A DNA stretch of 7,502 bases from Sphingomonadaceae bacterium (GTDB lineage: Bacteria > Pseudomonadota > Alphaproteobacteria > Sphingomonadales > Sphingomonadaceae): contig CANGBE010000066.1 of the NCBI GenBank assembly GCA_947451875.1, positions 1 to 7,502 of the forward strand. Reading direction: 5' to 3'. The translations under genes were made by a program, and so were the position numbers. Positions 1-5,730 of the stretch are shown here, in pieces; the stretch's first letter is position 1; each line of letters begins with the position of its first letter. Under the pieces are notes generated by a model that did not search any database, had not been told where the DNA came from, and saw nothing but the letters and a program-made list of their open reading frames with translations.

Positions 1-526
1 GCATCGCCTCGCCGCGATAGAGCGCGCCGATCTCGTCCACACCGGCGATCTCTTCCGAGAAGCGCACGCAACGGGTGCAATGGATGCAGCGCGTCATCGT
101 CGTCTTGATCAGCGGGCCCATGTACTTTTCAGTGACAGCGCGCTTGTTCTCGTCATAGCGCGACTTGCCGCGACCATAGGCGACCGACTGGTCCTGCAGA
201 TCGCACTCGCCGCCCTGATCGCAAATCGGGCAATCGAGCGGATGGTTGATGAGCAGGAACTCCATCACCCCTTCACGCGCTTTGCGGACCATTTCGCTGT
301 CGGTGCGGATCACCTGGCCCTCGCTAGCGGGCAGCGCACACGAAGCCTGCGGTTTCGGCGGCCCGGGCGAAACCTCGACCAGACACATGCGGCAGTTGCC
401 AGCGATGCTGAGGCGCTCATGATAGCAAAAACGCGGGATTTCCTTGCCCGCGAGTTCGCAGGCCTGCAGCACAGTCGCGCCTGCGGGAACTTCGAGTTCG
501 ATGCCGTCTACGGTTACTTTAGGCAT
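1..526 (-). CDS. nuoG: NADH-quinone oxidoreductase subunit G, N-terminal part (gene continues off the left edge)
   Basis: This is the 75-kDa-type iron-sulfur subunit of the complex I peripheral arm, which passes electrons from the FMN/NuoF side towards the quinone module. Only the first 175 codons are in the window. A [2Fe-2S] ferredoxin-like domain comes first, with Cys34, Cys45, Cys48 and Cys63. The His-Cys3 motif of cluster N5 follows (His95, Cys99, Cys102, Cys108, in HPLDCPICDQGGEC), and then the first three Cys of a [4Fe-4S] site (Cys147, Cys150, Cys153, in CIHCTRC). The fourth Cys and the molybdopterin-oxidoreductase-like domain would lie beyond the edge. The start ATG at 526-524 shares one base with the nuoF stop (TAATG). 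A good ribosome site, GGGAGG, lies about 10 bases upstream inside the end of nuoF. The frame is open to the edge and nothing looks broken. Confidence 0.97.
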   Translation of the reverse strand, partial: MPKVTVDGIELEVPAGATVLQACELAGKEIPRFCYHERLSIAGNCRMCLVEVSPGPPKPQASCALPASEGQVIRTDSEMVRKAREGVMEFLLINHPLDCPICDQGGECDLQDQSVAYGRGKSRYDENKRAVTEKYMGPLIKTTMTRCIHCTRCVRFSEEIAGVDEIGALYRGEAM

Positions 527-1812
527 TACTCAGCGGCCTCCCGCACGTTTTCGTTGATCCGGCGCTCCAGCTCAGGCCGGAAGTGCTTGATCAGACCCTG
601 GATCGGCCATGCCGCAGCATCACCCAGAGCGCAGATCGTGTGACCTTCGACTTGCTTGGTCACCTGCTGCAGCATGTCGATCTCGCCCACTTCGGCATCG
701 CCGGTGCGCAGGCGTTCCATCATGCGCCACATCCAGCCGGTGCCTTCGCGGCACGGCGTGCACTGGCCGCAGCTTTCGTGCTTGTAGAAGTAGGACAGGC
801 GGCTGATGGCGCGGACGATGTCGGTGCTCTTGTCCATGACAATCACCGCCGCCGTGCCGAGGCCCGAACCGACAGCCTTCAGGCCGTCAAAGTCCATCGG
901 CGCGTCCCAGATCTGGTCGGCGGGAACGAGCGGAACCGAGGAGCCGCCGGGGATCACCGCGAGCAGGTTATCCCGCCCGCCACGAATGCCGCCGCAGTGC
1001 TTTTCGATCAGTTCGTGGAAGGGAATGCTCATTTCCTCTTCGACGACGCAGGGCTTTTCCACGTGGCCGGAGATCTGGAACAGCTTGGTGCCCTTATTCC
1101 CCTCTCGCCCGAAGGACGAGAACCACGTGGCCCCGCGCCGCAGGATGGTGGGGGCAACGGCGATGGATTCGACGTTGTTGACCGTCGTCGGGCAGCCATA
1201 GAGGCCTGCGCCTGCCGGGAACGGCGGCTTCAGGCGGGGCTGGCCCTTTTTGCCTTCAAGGCTTTCGATCATCGCGGTTTCTTCGCCGCAGATATAGGCG
1301 CCTGCGCCGCGATGGACGAAGACGTCGAAATCGTAACCCGATTTGCAGGCGTTCTTGCCGATCAGGCCGGCGTCATAGGCCTCTTGCACAGCGGCGAACA
1401 GCGTTTCGGCCTCACGGATATATTCGCCGCGAATGTAGATGTAGGCCGCGCGCGCACCCATGGCGAACCCCGCCACCAGCGCGCCTTCGATCAGCTTGTG
1501 CGGATCGTGGCGGATGATCTCGCGGTCTTTGCACGAACCGGGCTCGGATTCGTCAGCGTTGATGACGAGGAAGCCCGGACGTTCCGGCTTGTATTCCTTG
1601 GGCATGAACGACCATTTCAGGCCGGTCGGGAACCCTGCCCCACCGCGACCGCGCAGGCCGGACGCCTTCATCTCGTCGATGATCTTGTCACGACCGAGCG
1701 CGAGCAGGTTCTTGGTCTTGTCCCAATCGCCGCGGGCTTGCGCGGCCTTCAGGTTCCACGGCTGGTAGCCATAGACGTTGGTGAATATGCGGTCTTTGTC
1801 TGCCAGTGCCAT
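526..1812 (-). CDS. nuoF: NADH-quinone oxidoreductase subunit F (NADH- and FMN-binding, 51-kDa type)
   Basis: This is the catalytic entry subunit of complex I: it oxidises NADH, holds FMN and carries the [4Fe-4S] cluster N3. The 428 residues are the usual length for the family. The glycine-rich NADH/FMN region GLRGRGGAGFPTGLKW is at 52-67 and NADESEPGSCKDR at 85-97. The first 51-kDa signature, GAGAYICGEE, is at 169-178. The second, ESCGQCTPCREG, is at 346-357 and supplies cluster Cys348, Cys351 and Cys354; the fourth ligand is Cys394 in HTICALG. The frame stays open upstream to 2082, but the first 90 codons of that extension are unlike NuoF and overlap the 45-residue ORF and nuoE. The start is therefore placed at the ATG at 1812, before MALADKDRIF. 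That ATG shares one base with the stop of the 45-residue ORF, and a G-rich stretch just upstream could serve as a weak ribosome site. Confidence 0.97.
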   Translation of the reverse strand: MALADKDRIFTNVYGYQPWNLKAAQARGDWDKTKNLLALGRDKIIDEMKASGLRGRGGAGFPTGLKWSFMPKEYKPERPGFLVINADESEPGSCKDREIIRHDPHKLIEGALVAGFAMGARAAYIYIRGEYIREAETLFAAVQEAYDAGLIGKNACKSGYDFDVFVHRGAGAYICGEETAMIESLEGKKGQPRLKPPFPAGAGLYGCPTTVNNVESIAVAPTILRRGATWFSSFGREGNKGTKLFQISGHVEKPCVVEEEMSIPFHELIEKHCGGIRGGRDNLLAVIPGGSSVPLVPADQIWDAPMDFDGLKAVGSGLGTAAVIVMDKSTDIVRAISRLSYFYKHESCGQCTPCREGTGWMWRMMERLRTGDAEVGEIDMLQQVTKQVEGHTICALGDAAAWPIQGLIKHFRPELERRINENVREAAE

Positions 1813-1949
1813 TACAGCGCCCCCCGCGACAGGAAATAGAAACCAGCGGCAACGATCAGCGCAATCACGCCAAGCTTGATCACGCCGGTGAATATCTTCC
1901 AGGCGATCACGATACCGACCAGAGCAACGATGACTGTTACCGCGCTCAT
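1812..1949 (-). CDS. 45-residue predicted membrane protein between nuoE and nuoF, function unknown
   Basis: This short ORF exactly fills the space between nuoE and nuoF. It begins at the ATG at 1949-1947, inside the nuoE stop (ATGA overlap), and ends in a TAA that shares a base with the nuoF ATG. The product starts MSAVTVIVALVGIVIAWK and ends FYFLSRGAL. Two hydrophobic stretches, about residues 3-20 and 25-41, are separated by a short turn with a Lys. They look like a pair of closely spaced helices or a hairpin in the inner membrane. There are no Cys or other cofactor ligands. I recognise no family. Precise coupling at both ends argues that it is translated. Alphaproteobacterial complex I operons such as that of Paracoccus are known to carry unidentified reading frames between the nuo/nqo genes. 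A role in assembly or anchoring of the NADH module is only a guess. Confidence 0.7.
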   Translation of the reverse strand: MSAVTVIVALVGIVIAWKIFTGVIKLGVIALIVAAGFYFLSRGAL

Positions 1950-2617
1950 GCCCAATCACCCCGGTAATCGTGGTTGGCCTTGACCATGTCCTTGAGCGTC
2001 GTCGGCCCGCCGAGCGGTTCAACGGTGTGACGGCCCGGCTCTTGCGTACCGGACTTCGGTGTTTTGCCTGCAGCCAGTGCATCGAGCACGGCGTCGAGGC
2101 GTTCCGCCGTCAGGTCTTCGTAATTATCATCGTTGATCTGCACCATCGGGGCCGAGGCGCAGTTGCCCATGCATTCGACCTCAGTGAGGGTCCAGAGCCC
2201 ATCGGCGCTGACGTGGCCAATCTCCATGCCGCGCTTCTTGCAGGCGGTGAACAGATCGTCCGAGCCGCGCAGCATGCACGGCGTGGTGCCGCAGACCTGC
2301 ACGTGGAATTTTCCAACCGGAACAAGGTTGTACATCATGTAGAAGCTGGCAACCTCAACCACGCGGATCACCGGCATGTCGAGGTACTTGGCGACATATT
2401 CCATCACCGGAATCGGCAGCCAACCCTGCGTGCTTGTTTCCTCACCCACCTGACGCTGGGCATAGTCGAGCAGCGCCATCACGGCAGAGCGCTGACGCCC
2501 GGCAGGATAACGCGCAATCGCGGCCTTGGCTTTGGCGTCCCATGCCTTGTTTAAGGCAAAGGAGCCCCAGCGCGCGCGCAGTTCAGGGGTATCGGGTTCG
2601 AGATGACGATCAGCCAT
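1946..2617 (-). CDS. nuoE: NADH-quinone oxidoreductase subunit E (24-kDa type, [2Fe-2S])
   Basis: This subunit partners NuoF in the NADH-dehydrogenase module and holds the off-path [2Fe-2S] cluster N1a. It has 223 residues. A helical N-terminal domain (about 15-95, with the conserved stretch EVASFYMMYNLVPVGK at 88-103) precedes the thioredoxin-like domain. The cluster ligands are Cys109 and Cys114 (VCGTTPCMLRG) and Cys149 and Cys153 (ECMGNCASAP). Beyond about residue 183 lies a polar C-terminal extension rich in Gly, Pro and Thr, ending HDYRGDWA; alphaproteobacterial NuoE proteins are commonly extended there relative to E. coli. The ATG at 2617-2615 shares one base with the stop of the upstream NTF2-like gene. 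A GGAG lies 11 bases before the start, a rather long spacing, so translation may depend partly on coupling. Confidence 0.97.
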   Translation of the reverse strand: MADRHLEPDTPELRARWGSFALNKAWDAKAKAAIARYPAGRQRSAVMALLDYAQRQVGEETSTQGWLPIPVMEYVAKYLDMPVIRVVEVASFYMMYNLVPVGKFHVQVCGTTPCMLRGSDDLFTACKKRGMEIGHVSADGLWTLTEVECMGNCASAPMVQINDDNYEDLTAERLDAVLDALAAGKTPKSGTQEPGRHTVEPLGGPTTLKDMVKANHDYRGDWA

Positions 2618-2967
2618 TAGCGGATGAACTCCACGCGAGAGCAGAGATCGCCCTCAAACGAGTAAACAGACATGACTTGGAACGGCTCGACCAGTTCAGA
2701 GCCATCGGAAGCAGGGCCGCGCGTTACGTGCTCGAGCAGCAGGACATAGTCACCCAGCTGCTGCGCATCGAGGATCTCGGCATGGTTCTGCGGCCACTTG
2801 GCGAAAGCGGCGGCGAGACCGACACGCGTGCCCTCCTTGCCCTCACGCACCACCGTGCCGCGATAGTTCGCTTCGCAGGCGTCGTCGGTCATGTAGGAGA
2901 CGTAAGTGTCCACATCCTGTGCGTTGTAGGCCGCGATCATGGCAATGGCGGTGTCGAGGTTGCTCAC
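2617..2967 (-). CDS. NTF2/SnoaL-like small protein inside the nuo operon, function unknown
   Basis: The product has 116 residues with the look of the NTF2-like (SnoaL, ketosteroid-isomerase-like) cone fold. An N-terminal helix (MSNLDTAIAMIAAYNAQDVD) leads into TYVSYMTDDACE. Alternating beta strands follow, closing with VMSVYSFEGDLCSRVEFIR, typical of the last two strands of this superfamily. The length suits a single domain. No signal peptide or membrane segment is seen, so it is probably cytoplasmic. These folds serve as enzymes, as binding proteins or as assembly helpers, and the sequence does not say which. It is not a known complex I core subunit. Its start is GTG (2967-2965), overlapping the upstream stop as GTGA, with GGAG eight bases before it. 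Its GC is about 61% by hand count over 2641-2940, like the nuo genes, unlike its upstream neighbour. The fold call is from pattern recall only. Confidence 0.72.
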   Translation of the reverse strand: MSNLDTAIAMIAAYNAQDVDTYVSYMTDDACEANYRGTVVREGKEGTRVGLAAAFAKWPQNHAEILDAQQLGDYVLLLEHVTRGPASDGSELVEPFQVMSVYSFEGDLCSRVEFIR

Positions 2968-2979
2968 CAGTCACACTCC
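2963..2979 (-). repeat. Downstream copy of a 17-base direct repeat flanking the 83-residue ORF
   Basis: On the minus strand this copy reads GGAGTGTGACTGGTGAG. It differs from the copy at 3211-3227 at one base (T for C). It carries the last codons of the 83-residue ORF (Glu-Cys-Asp-Trp-stop), the GGAG ribosome site and the GTG start of the NTF2-like gene. The two copies lie in the same orientation and the same reading frame, 248 bases apart. Confidence 0.85.
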
Positions 2980-3215
2980 AACTTCTCGAGTGAACCCTGA
3001 TAGCTTTCTGCAGCCTGTTCGCTCCGCTTACGCACGGTGAGGCTGAACAAATAACCTACTAGCCCAATGAGCAGCCACCAACCCGAATCAGCGAACAAGG
3101 CCAAAGCGAATTCTGAACCAATGAAAATCGCCGCCAAGACAAGCACAGCGATACACATGACTAGCAGAGCTAAAATAAGACGCTCAGGCAGTCGGGAGTG
3201 TACGAAAGCCCTCAC
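2964..3215 (-). CDS. 83-residue predicted two-helix inner-membrane protein, function unknown
   Basis: This gene sits between nuoD and the NTF2-like gene. It has a basic N-terminus (R2, R8, R11), one hydrophobic segment at about 12-33 (LILALLVMCIAVLVLAAIFI) and a second at about 45-61 (GWWLLIGLVGYLFSLTV). A basic RKR and a short polar tail ending KLECDW follow. The positive-inside rule puts both ends in the cytoplasm. I recognise no family and see no catalytic or metal-binding motif. It starts with GTG (3215-3213) within the nuoD stop (GTGA) and has GGGGAG eight bases upstream; its own stop overlaps the next GTG in the same way. GC over 2981-3210 is about 51% by hand count, against roughly 60% in nuoD and the NTF2-like gene. 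With the flanking repeat, this suggests late insertion. The matching overlaps make it likely to be translated, but its role is open. Confidence 0.65.
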   Translation of the reverse strand: MRAFVHSRLPERLILALLVMCIAVLVLAAIFIGSEFALALFADSGWWLLIGLVGYLFSLTVRKRSEQAAESYQGSLEKLECDW

Positions 3216-3227
3216 CGGTCACACTCC
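3211..3227 (-). repeat. Upstream copy of the 17-base direct repeat, at the nuoD stop
   Basis: On the minus strand this copy reads GGAGTGTGACCGGTGAG. It encodes the end of NuoD (Glu-Cys-Asp-Arg-stop) and holds the ribosome site and GTG start of the 83-residue ORF. NuoD proteins commonly end in FGE-x-DR, so this copy is probably the original and the one at 2963-2979 the derived copy. Confidence 0.85.
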
Positions 3228-4423
3228 CCGAACACCACATCGATCGCTCCGATGATGGCGGTGACGTCGGGCAGCATGTGGCCTTTGCACATGAAGTCCA
3301 TGGCTTGCAGGTGCGAGAAGGCGGTCGGGCGGATCTTGCAGCGGTAGGGCTTGTTCGAGCCATCCGCGACGAGATAGACGCCGAATTCGCCCTTGGGGCT
3401 TTCGGTGGCAACGTAAACTTCGCCCGCCGGAACGTGGAAACCTTCGGTGTAGAGCTTGAAGTGGTGGATCAGCGCTTCCATCGACTGCTTCATCTCGGCG
3501 CGCTTGGGCGGGCTTACCTTGCGGTCGTCCGAAGCAATCGGGCCACTCGGCATTTCCGCCAGACACTGCTTCATGATGCGGGCCGACTGGCGCACTTCCT
3601 CGACGCGGACCATGAACCGGTCATAGCAATCACCGCGCGTGCCGATTGGCACTTCAAAGTCCATCTTGGCGTAGACGTCGTAAGGCTGCGCCTTACGCAG
3701 ATCCCACGCGATGCCGCTGCCGCGGATCATCGGGCCGGAGAAGCCCCATGCCAGCGCGTCTTCCTTGCTCACCGTGGCAATATCGACATTACGCTGCTTG
3801 AAGATGCGGTTGTCGACGACAAGGCTCATCGCGTCTTCGAACAGGCGCGGCAGGCGGGTGTCGAGCCACTGGCCGATATCGACCAGCAGCTTTTCCGGCA
3901 CATCCTGATGGACGCCGCCGGGGCGGAACCAGGCCATGTGCATGCGGGCACCGGCAGCGCGCTCGAAGAAGTTGAGGCAGTCTTCGCGGATTTCAAACAG
4001 CCACAGGTTCGGCGTCATCGCGCCCACGTCCATGACGTGAGAGCCGAGGTTGAGCATGTGGTTGCAGATGCGGGTCAGCTCGGCAAACATCACGCGCAGA
4101 TACTGGGCGCGGCTCGGCACTTCGAGGTTCAGCAGCTTCTCGATGGCGAGAACATAGGAGTGCTCCATGCCGAGCGGCGAGCAATAGTCCAGCCGGTCAA
4201 AATAGGGCAGCGCCTGCAGATAGGTCTTGTGCTCGATCAGCTTTTCGGTGCCGCGATGGAGCAGGCCGACGTGTGGATCGATCCGCTCGATAATCTCGCC
4301 GTCCAGTTCCATGACCATGCGCAGCACACCGTGCGCAGCAGGGTGCTGGGGGCCGAAGTTGATCGTGTAATTGGTGATGACTTCATCGCCGGTGGTGGGC
4401 GATTGTTCGAGGCTCAGGCTCAT
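3212..4423 (-). CDS. nuoD: NADH-quinone oxidoreductase subunit D (49-kDa type, quinone site)
   Basis: This subunit forms most of the quinone-reducing cavity at the base of the peripheral arm, with NuoB. It has 403 residues, normal for an unfused NuoD, and is related to the [NiFe]-hydrogenase large subunit. The conserved N-terminal loop NFGPQHPAAHG is at 22-32. His27 and His31 match the two conserved loop histidines, and Tyr80 in DYCSPLGMEHSY matches the tyrosine that binds the quinone head group; all three are offset by seven from Thermus Nqo4 numbering. HVGLLHRGTEKL (51-62) and the end FGECDR are also typical. The ATG at 4423 overlaps the nuoC stop (ATGA), with a strong purine-rich GAAGGGGG site just upstream. 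The separate C and D genes exclude the fused nuoCD form of E. coli and other enterobacteria. Confidence 0.98.
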   Translation of the reverse strand: MSLSLEQSPTTGDEVITNYTINFGPQHPAAHGVLRMVMELDGEIIERIDPHVGLLHRGTEKLIEHKTYLQALPYFDRLDYCSPLGMEHSYVLAIEKLLNLEVPSRAQYLRVMFAELTRICNHMLNLGSHVMDVGAMTPNLWLFEIREDCLNFFERAAGARMHMAWFRPGGVHQDVPEKLLVDIGQWLDTRLPRLFEDAMSLVVDNRIFKQRNVDIATVSKEDALAWGFSGPMIRGSGIAWDLRKAQPYDVYAKMDFEVPIGTRGDCYDRFMVRVEEVRQSARIMKQCLAEMPSGPIASDDRKVSPPKRAEMKQSMEALIHHFKLYTEGFHVPAGEVYVATESPKGEFGVYLVADGSNKPYRCKIRPTAFSHLQAMDFMCKGHMLPDVTAIIGAIDVVFGECDR

Positions 4424-5184
4424 GCCTTATCCCCCTTCTTCGGCGCGGCCTTTTTGGCGGCGGGCTTCTTGGCCGGAGCCTTTTTCGGTGCGGCAGCCTT
4501 TTTCGCCTTCACTTCGGGCGCAGGAGCCGGAGCAGGCGGTGGCGGTGCTGGAGGCGGCGGCGGTGCAACGGCCTTCTCGTCACCCGGCAGAACGTATTCA
4601 GCGCCTTCCCAAGGACTCATGAAGTCAAACTGCCGCAGATCCTGCGCCAGCTTGACCGGCTCATAGACCACGCGCTTGTCTTCTTCCGAATAGCGCAGTT
4701 CCTGATAGCCCGTGAGCGGGAAGTCCTTGCGCTGCGGGTGGCCTTCAAAGCCATAGTCGGTGAGGATGCGGCGCAGATCGGTGTTGCCGCTGAACACCAC
4801 GCCATACATGTCGTAAACTTCGCGCTCCAGCCAGCCAGCGACCGGCCACAGCGTTGTGGCGGTCGGCACAGGCGTGTTCTCCGCCGCGCTAACCTTCACC
4901 ATCACGCGGTGGTTCTTGGTAACGCTGAGCAGCATGTAAACAACTTCAAAGCGTTCGGCCCGGTCCGGGTAATCGACGCCAGCGATTTCCATCAGCTGCT
5001 GATACTGATGATCGTCACGCAGTATACGCAGCGCGTTTTCGATCTCACCACGCGCCACGGTGATCACGACTTCGCCGTGTTCTTCCTTGGCGGAAACCAC
5101 GGCCTTGCCCAGCGCCTTGGTCAGCGCCTCAAGCACGCCTTCTCTCGAGGCAAATTTCGGGGCGGAGTGAACGACAGTGCTCAC
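4420..5184 (-). CDS. nuoC: NADH-quinone oxidoreductase subunit C (30-kDa type) with a Pro/Ala/Lys-rich C-terminal tail
   Basis: This is a structural subunit of the connecting module, packing against NuoD and NuoB. The globular 30-kDa domain covers about residues 1-200, and the family signature region starts at ERE (120-122, then VYDMYGVVFSG) and runs to LTDYGFEGHPQRKDFP (141-156). Where many family members have GHPDLRR, this one has GNTDLRR (133-139), replacing the usual His-Pro. After residue 206 come a proline/alanine stretch (APPPPPAPPPPAPAPAP, 207-223) and a lysine-rich tail (226-253) with 12 Lys in its last 31 residues, resembling histone H1-like tails. At 254 residues it is about 50 longer than a plain NuoC. 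The start is GTG (5184-5182), overlapping the nuoB stop (GTGA), with GGGAG nine bases upstream. The ATG of nuoD lies within its stop. Confidence 0.97.
   Translation of the reverse strand: MSTVVHSAPKFASREGVLEALTKALGKAVVSAKEEHGEVVITVARGEIENALRILRDDHQYQQLMEIAGVDYPDRAERFEVVYMLLSVTKNHRVMVKVSAAENTPVPTATTLWPVAGWLEREVYDMYGVVFSGNTDLRRILTDYGFEGHPQRKDFPLTGYQELRYSEEDKRVVYEPVKLAQDLRQFDFMSPWEGAEYVLPGDEKAVAPPPPPAPPPPAPAPAPEVKAKKAAAPKKAPAKKPAAKKAAPKKGDKA
4423..4566 (-). repeat. Low-complexity coding tract for the NuoC C-terminal tail
   Basis: This tract encodes residues 207-254 of NuoC: a proline/alanine hinge and then reiterated Ala-Lys-Lys / Pro-Lys-Lys units. The DNA is correspondingly repetitive, so it is prone to length change by slippage. 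It lies in frame and ends at the proper nuoC stop. Confidence 0.85.
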
Positions 5185-5726
5185 CGCTCAAAACTCCCTG
5201 CGCGGCGGATCTTCCGCTGCAACTGCATCACACCATAGAGCAGCGCCTCGGCAGTCGGCGGGCAGCCGGGAATGTAGATGTCGACCGGAACGATCCGGTC
5301 ACAGCCACGCACGACAGAGTAGCTATAGTGATAGTAGCCGCCACCGTTGGCGCATGATCCCATCGAAATCACGTACTTTGGGTCCGACATCTGGTCGTAA
5401 ACCTTGCGCAGAGCCGGGGCCATCTTGTTGCACAACGTGCCGGCGACGATCATCACGTCGCTCTGACGCGGAGAGGCGCGCGGGGCTACGCCGAAGCGCT
5501 CCATGTCGTAACGCGGCATCGAAACGTGGATCATCTCCACGGCGCAGCAGGCGAGACCGAAGGTCATCCACCACAGCGAGCCGGTGCGCGCCCACTGGAA
5601 CAGTTCCTCGGCGCCGACGACGAGGAAGCCCTTGTCGGCAACCTCGGCATTAAGGCTGTCAAAGAAGGCCTGTTCGGGTGAGACGATTTGGCCGGAAGCA
5701 GCGGCGGGGGAGAGCAGAGCGTTCAT
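5181..5726 (-). CDS. nuoB: NADH-quinone oxidoreductase subunit B (PSST type, cluster N2)
   Basis: NuoB holds the terminal [4Fe-4S] cluster N2, which reduces the quinone. From the chosen start it has 181 residues, and all four ligands are visible: the adjacent pair Cys60-Cys61 (FGLACCAVEM), Cys125 (SMGSCANGGG) and Cys155 (IPGCPPTAE). The stretch RQSDVMIVAGTLCNKM (87-102) is also typical. An upstream in-frame ATG at 5771 would add 15 residues. I prefer the ATG at 5726 because the extension lies inside the nuoA 3' end and is not NuoB-like, while 5726 is four bases after the nuoA stop with a GGGA before it. This four-base gap is the only non-overlapping nuo junction in the window. Confidence 0.97.
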   Translation of the reverse strand: MNALLSPAAASGQIVSPEQAFFDSLNAEVADKGFLVVGAEELFQWARTGSLWWMTFGLACCAVEMIHVSMPRYDMERFGVAPRASPRQSDVMIVAGTLCNKMAPALRKVYDQMSDPKYVISMGSCANGGGYYHYSYSVVRGCDRIVPVDIYIPGCPPTAEALLYGVMQLQRKIRRAGSFER

Positions 5727-5730
5727 CGTA

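Noticed and set aside
80..643. 187-codon open frame on the plus strand opposite nuoG and the end of nuoF
   Set aside because: The minus strand here encodes a textbook NuoG N-terminus with all expected cysteines; the plus-strand frame is a shadow.
583..1839. 418-codon open frame on the plus strand opposite nuoF
   Set aside because: Same reason: it lies wholly antisense to nuoF, whose signatures and cofactor ligands are complete, and its translation is not protein-like in any recognisable way.
1813..2082. 90-codon upstream extension of nuoF
   Set aside because: The extension is Arg/Ser-rich, overlaps nuoE and the 45-residue ORF in other frames and has no NuoF similarity. The ATG at 1812 matches the family start.
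3278..4666. 462-codon open frame on the plus strand opposite nuoD and nuoC
   Set aside because: It is antisense to two unmistakable complex I genes, its product resembles no family I know, and long antisense frames are expected in GC-rich coding DNA.
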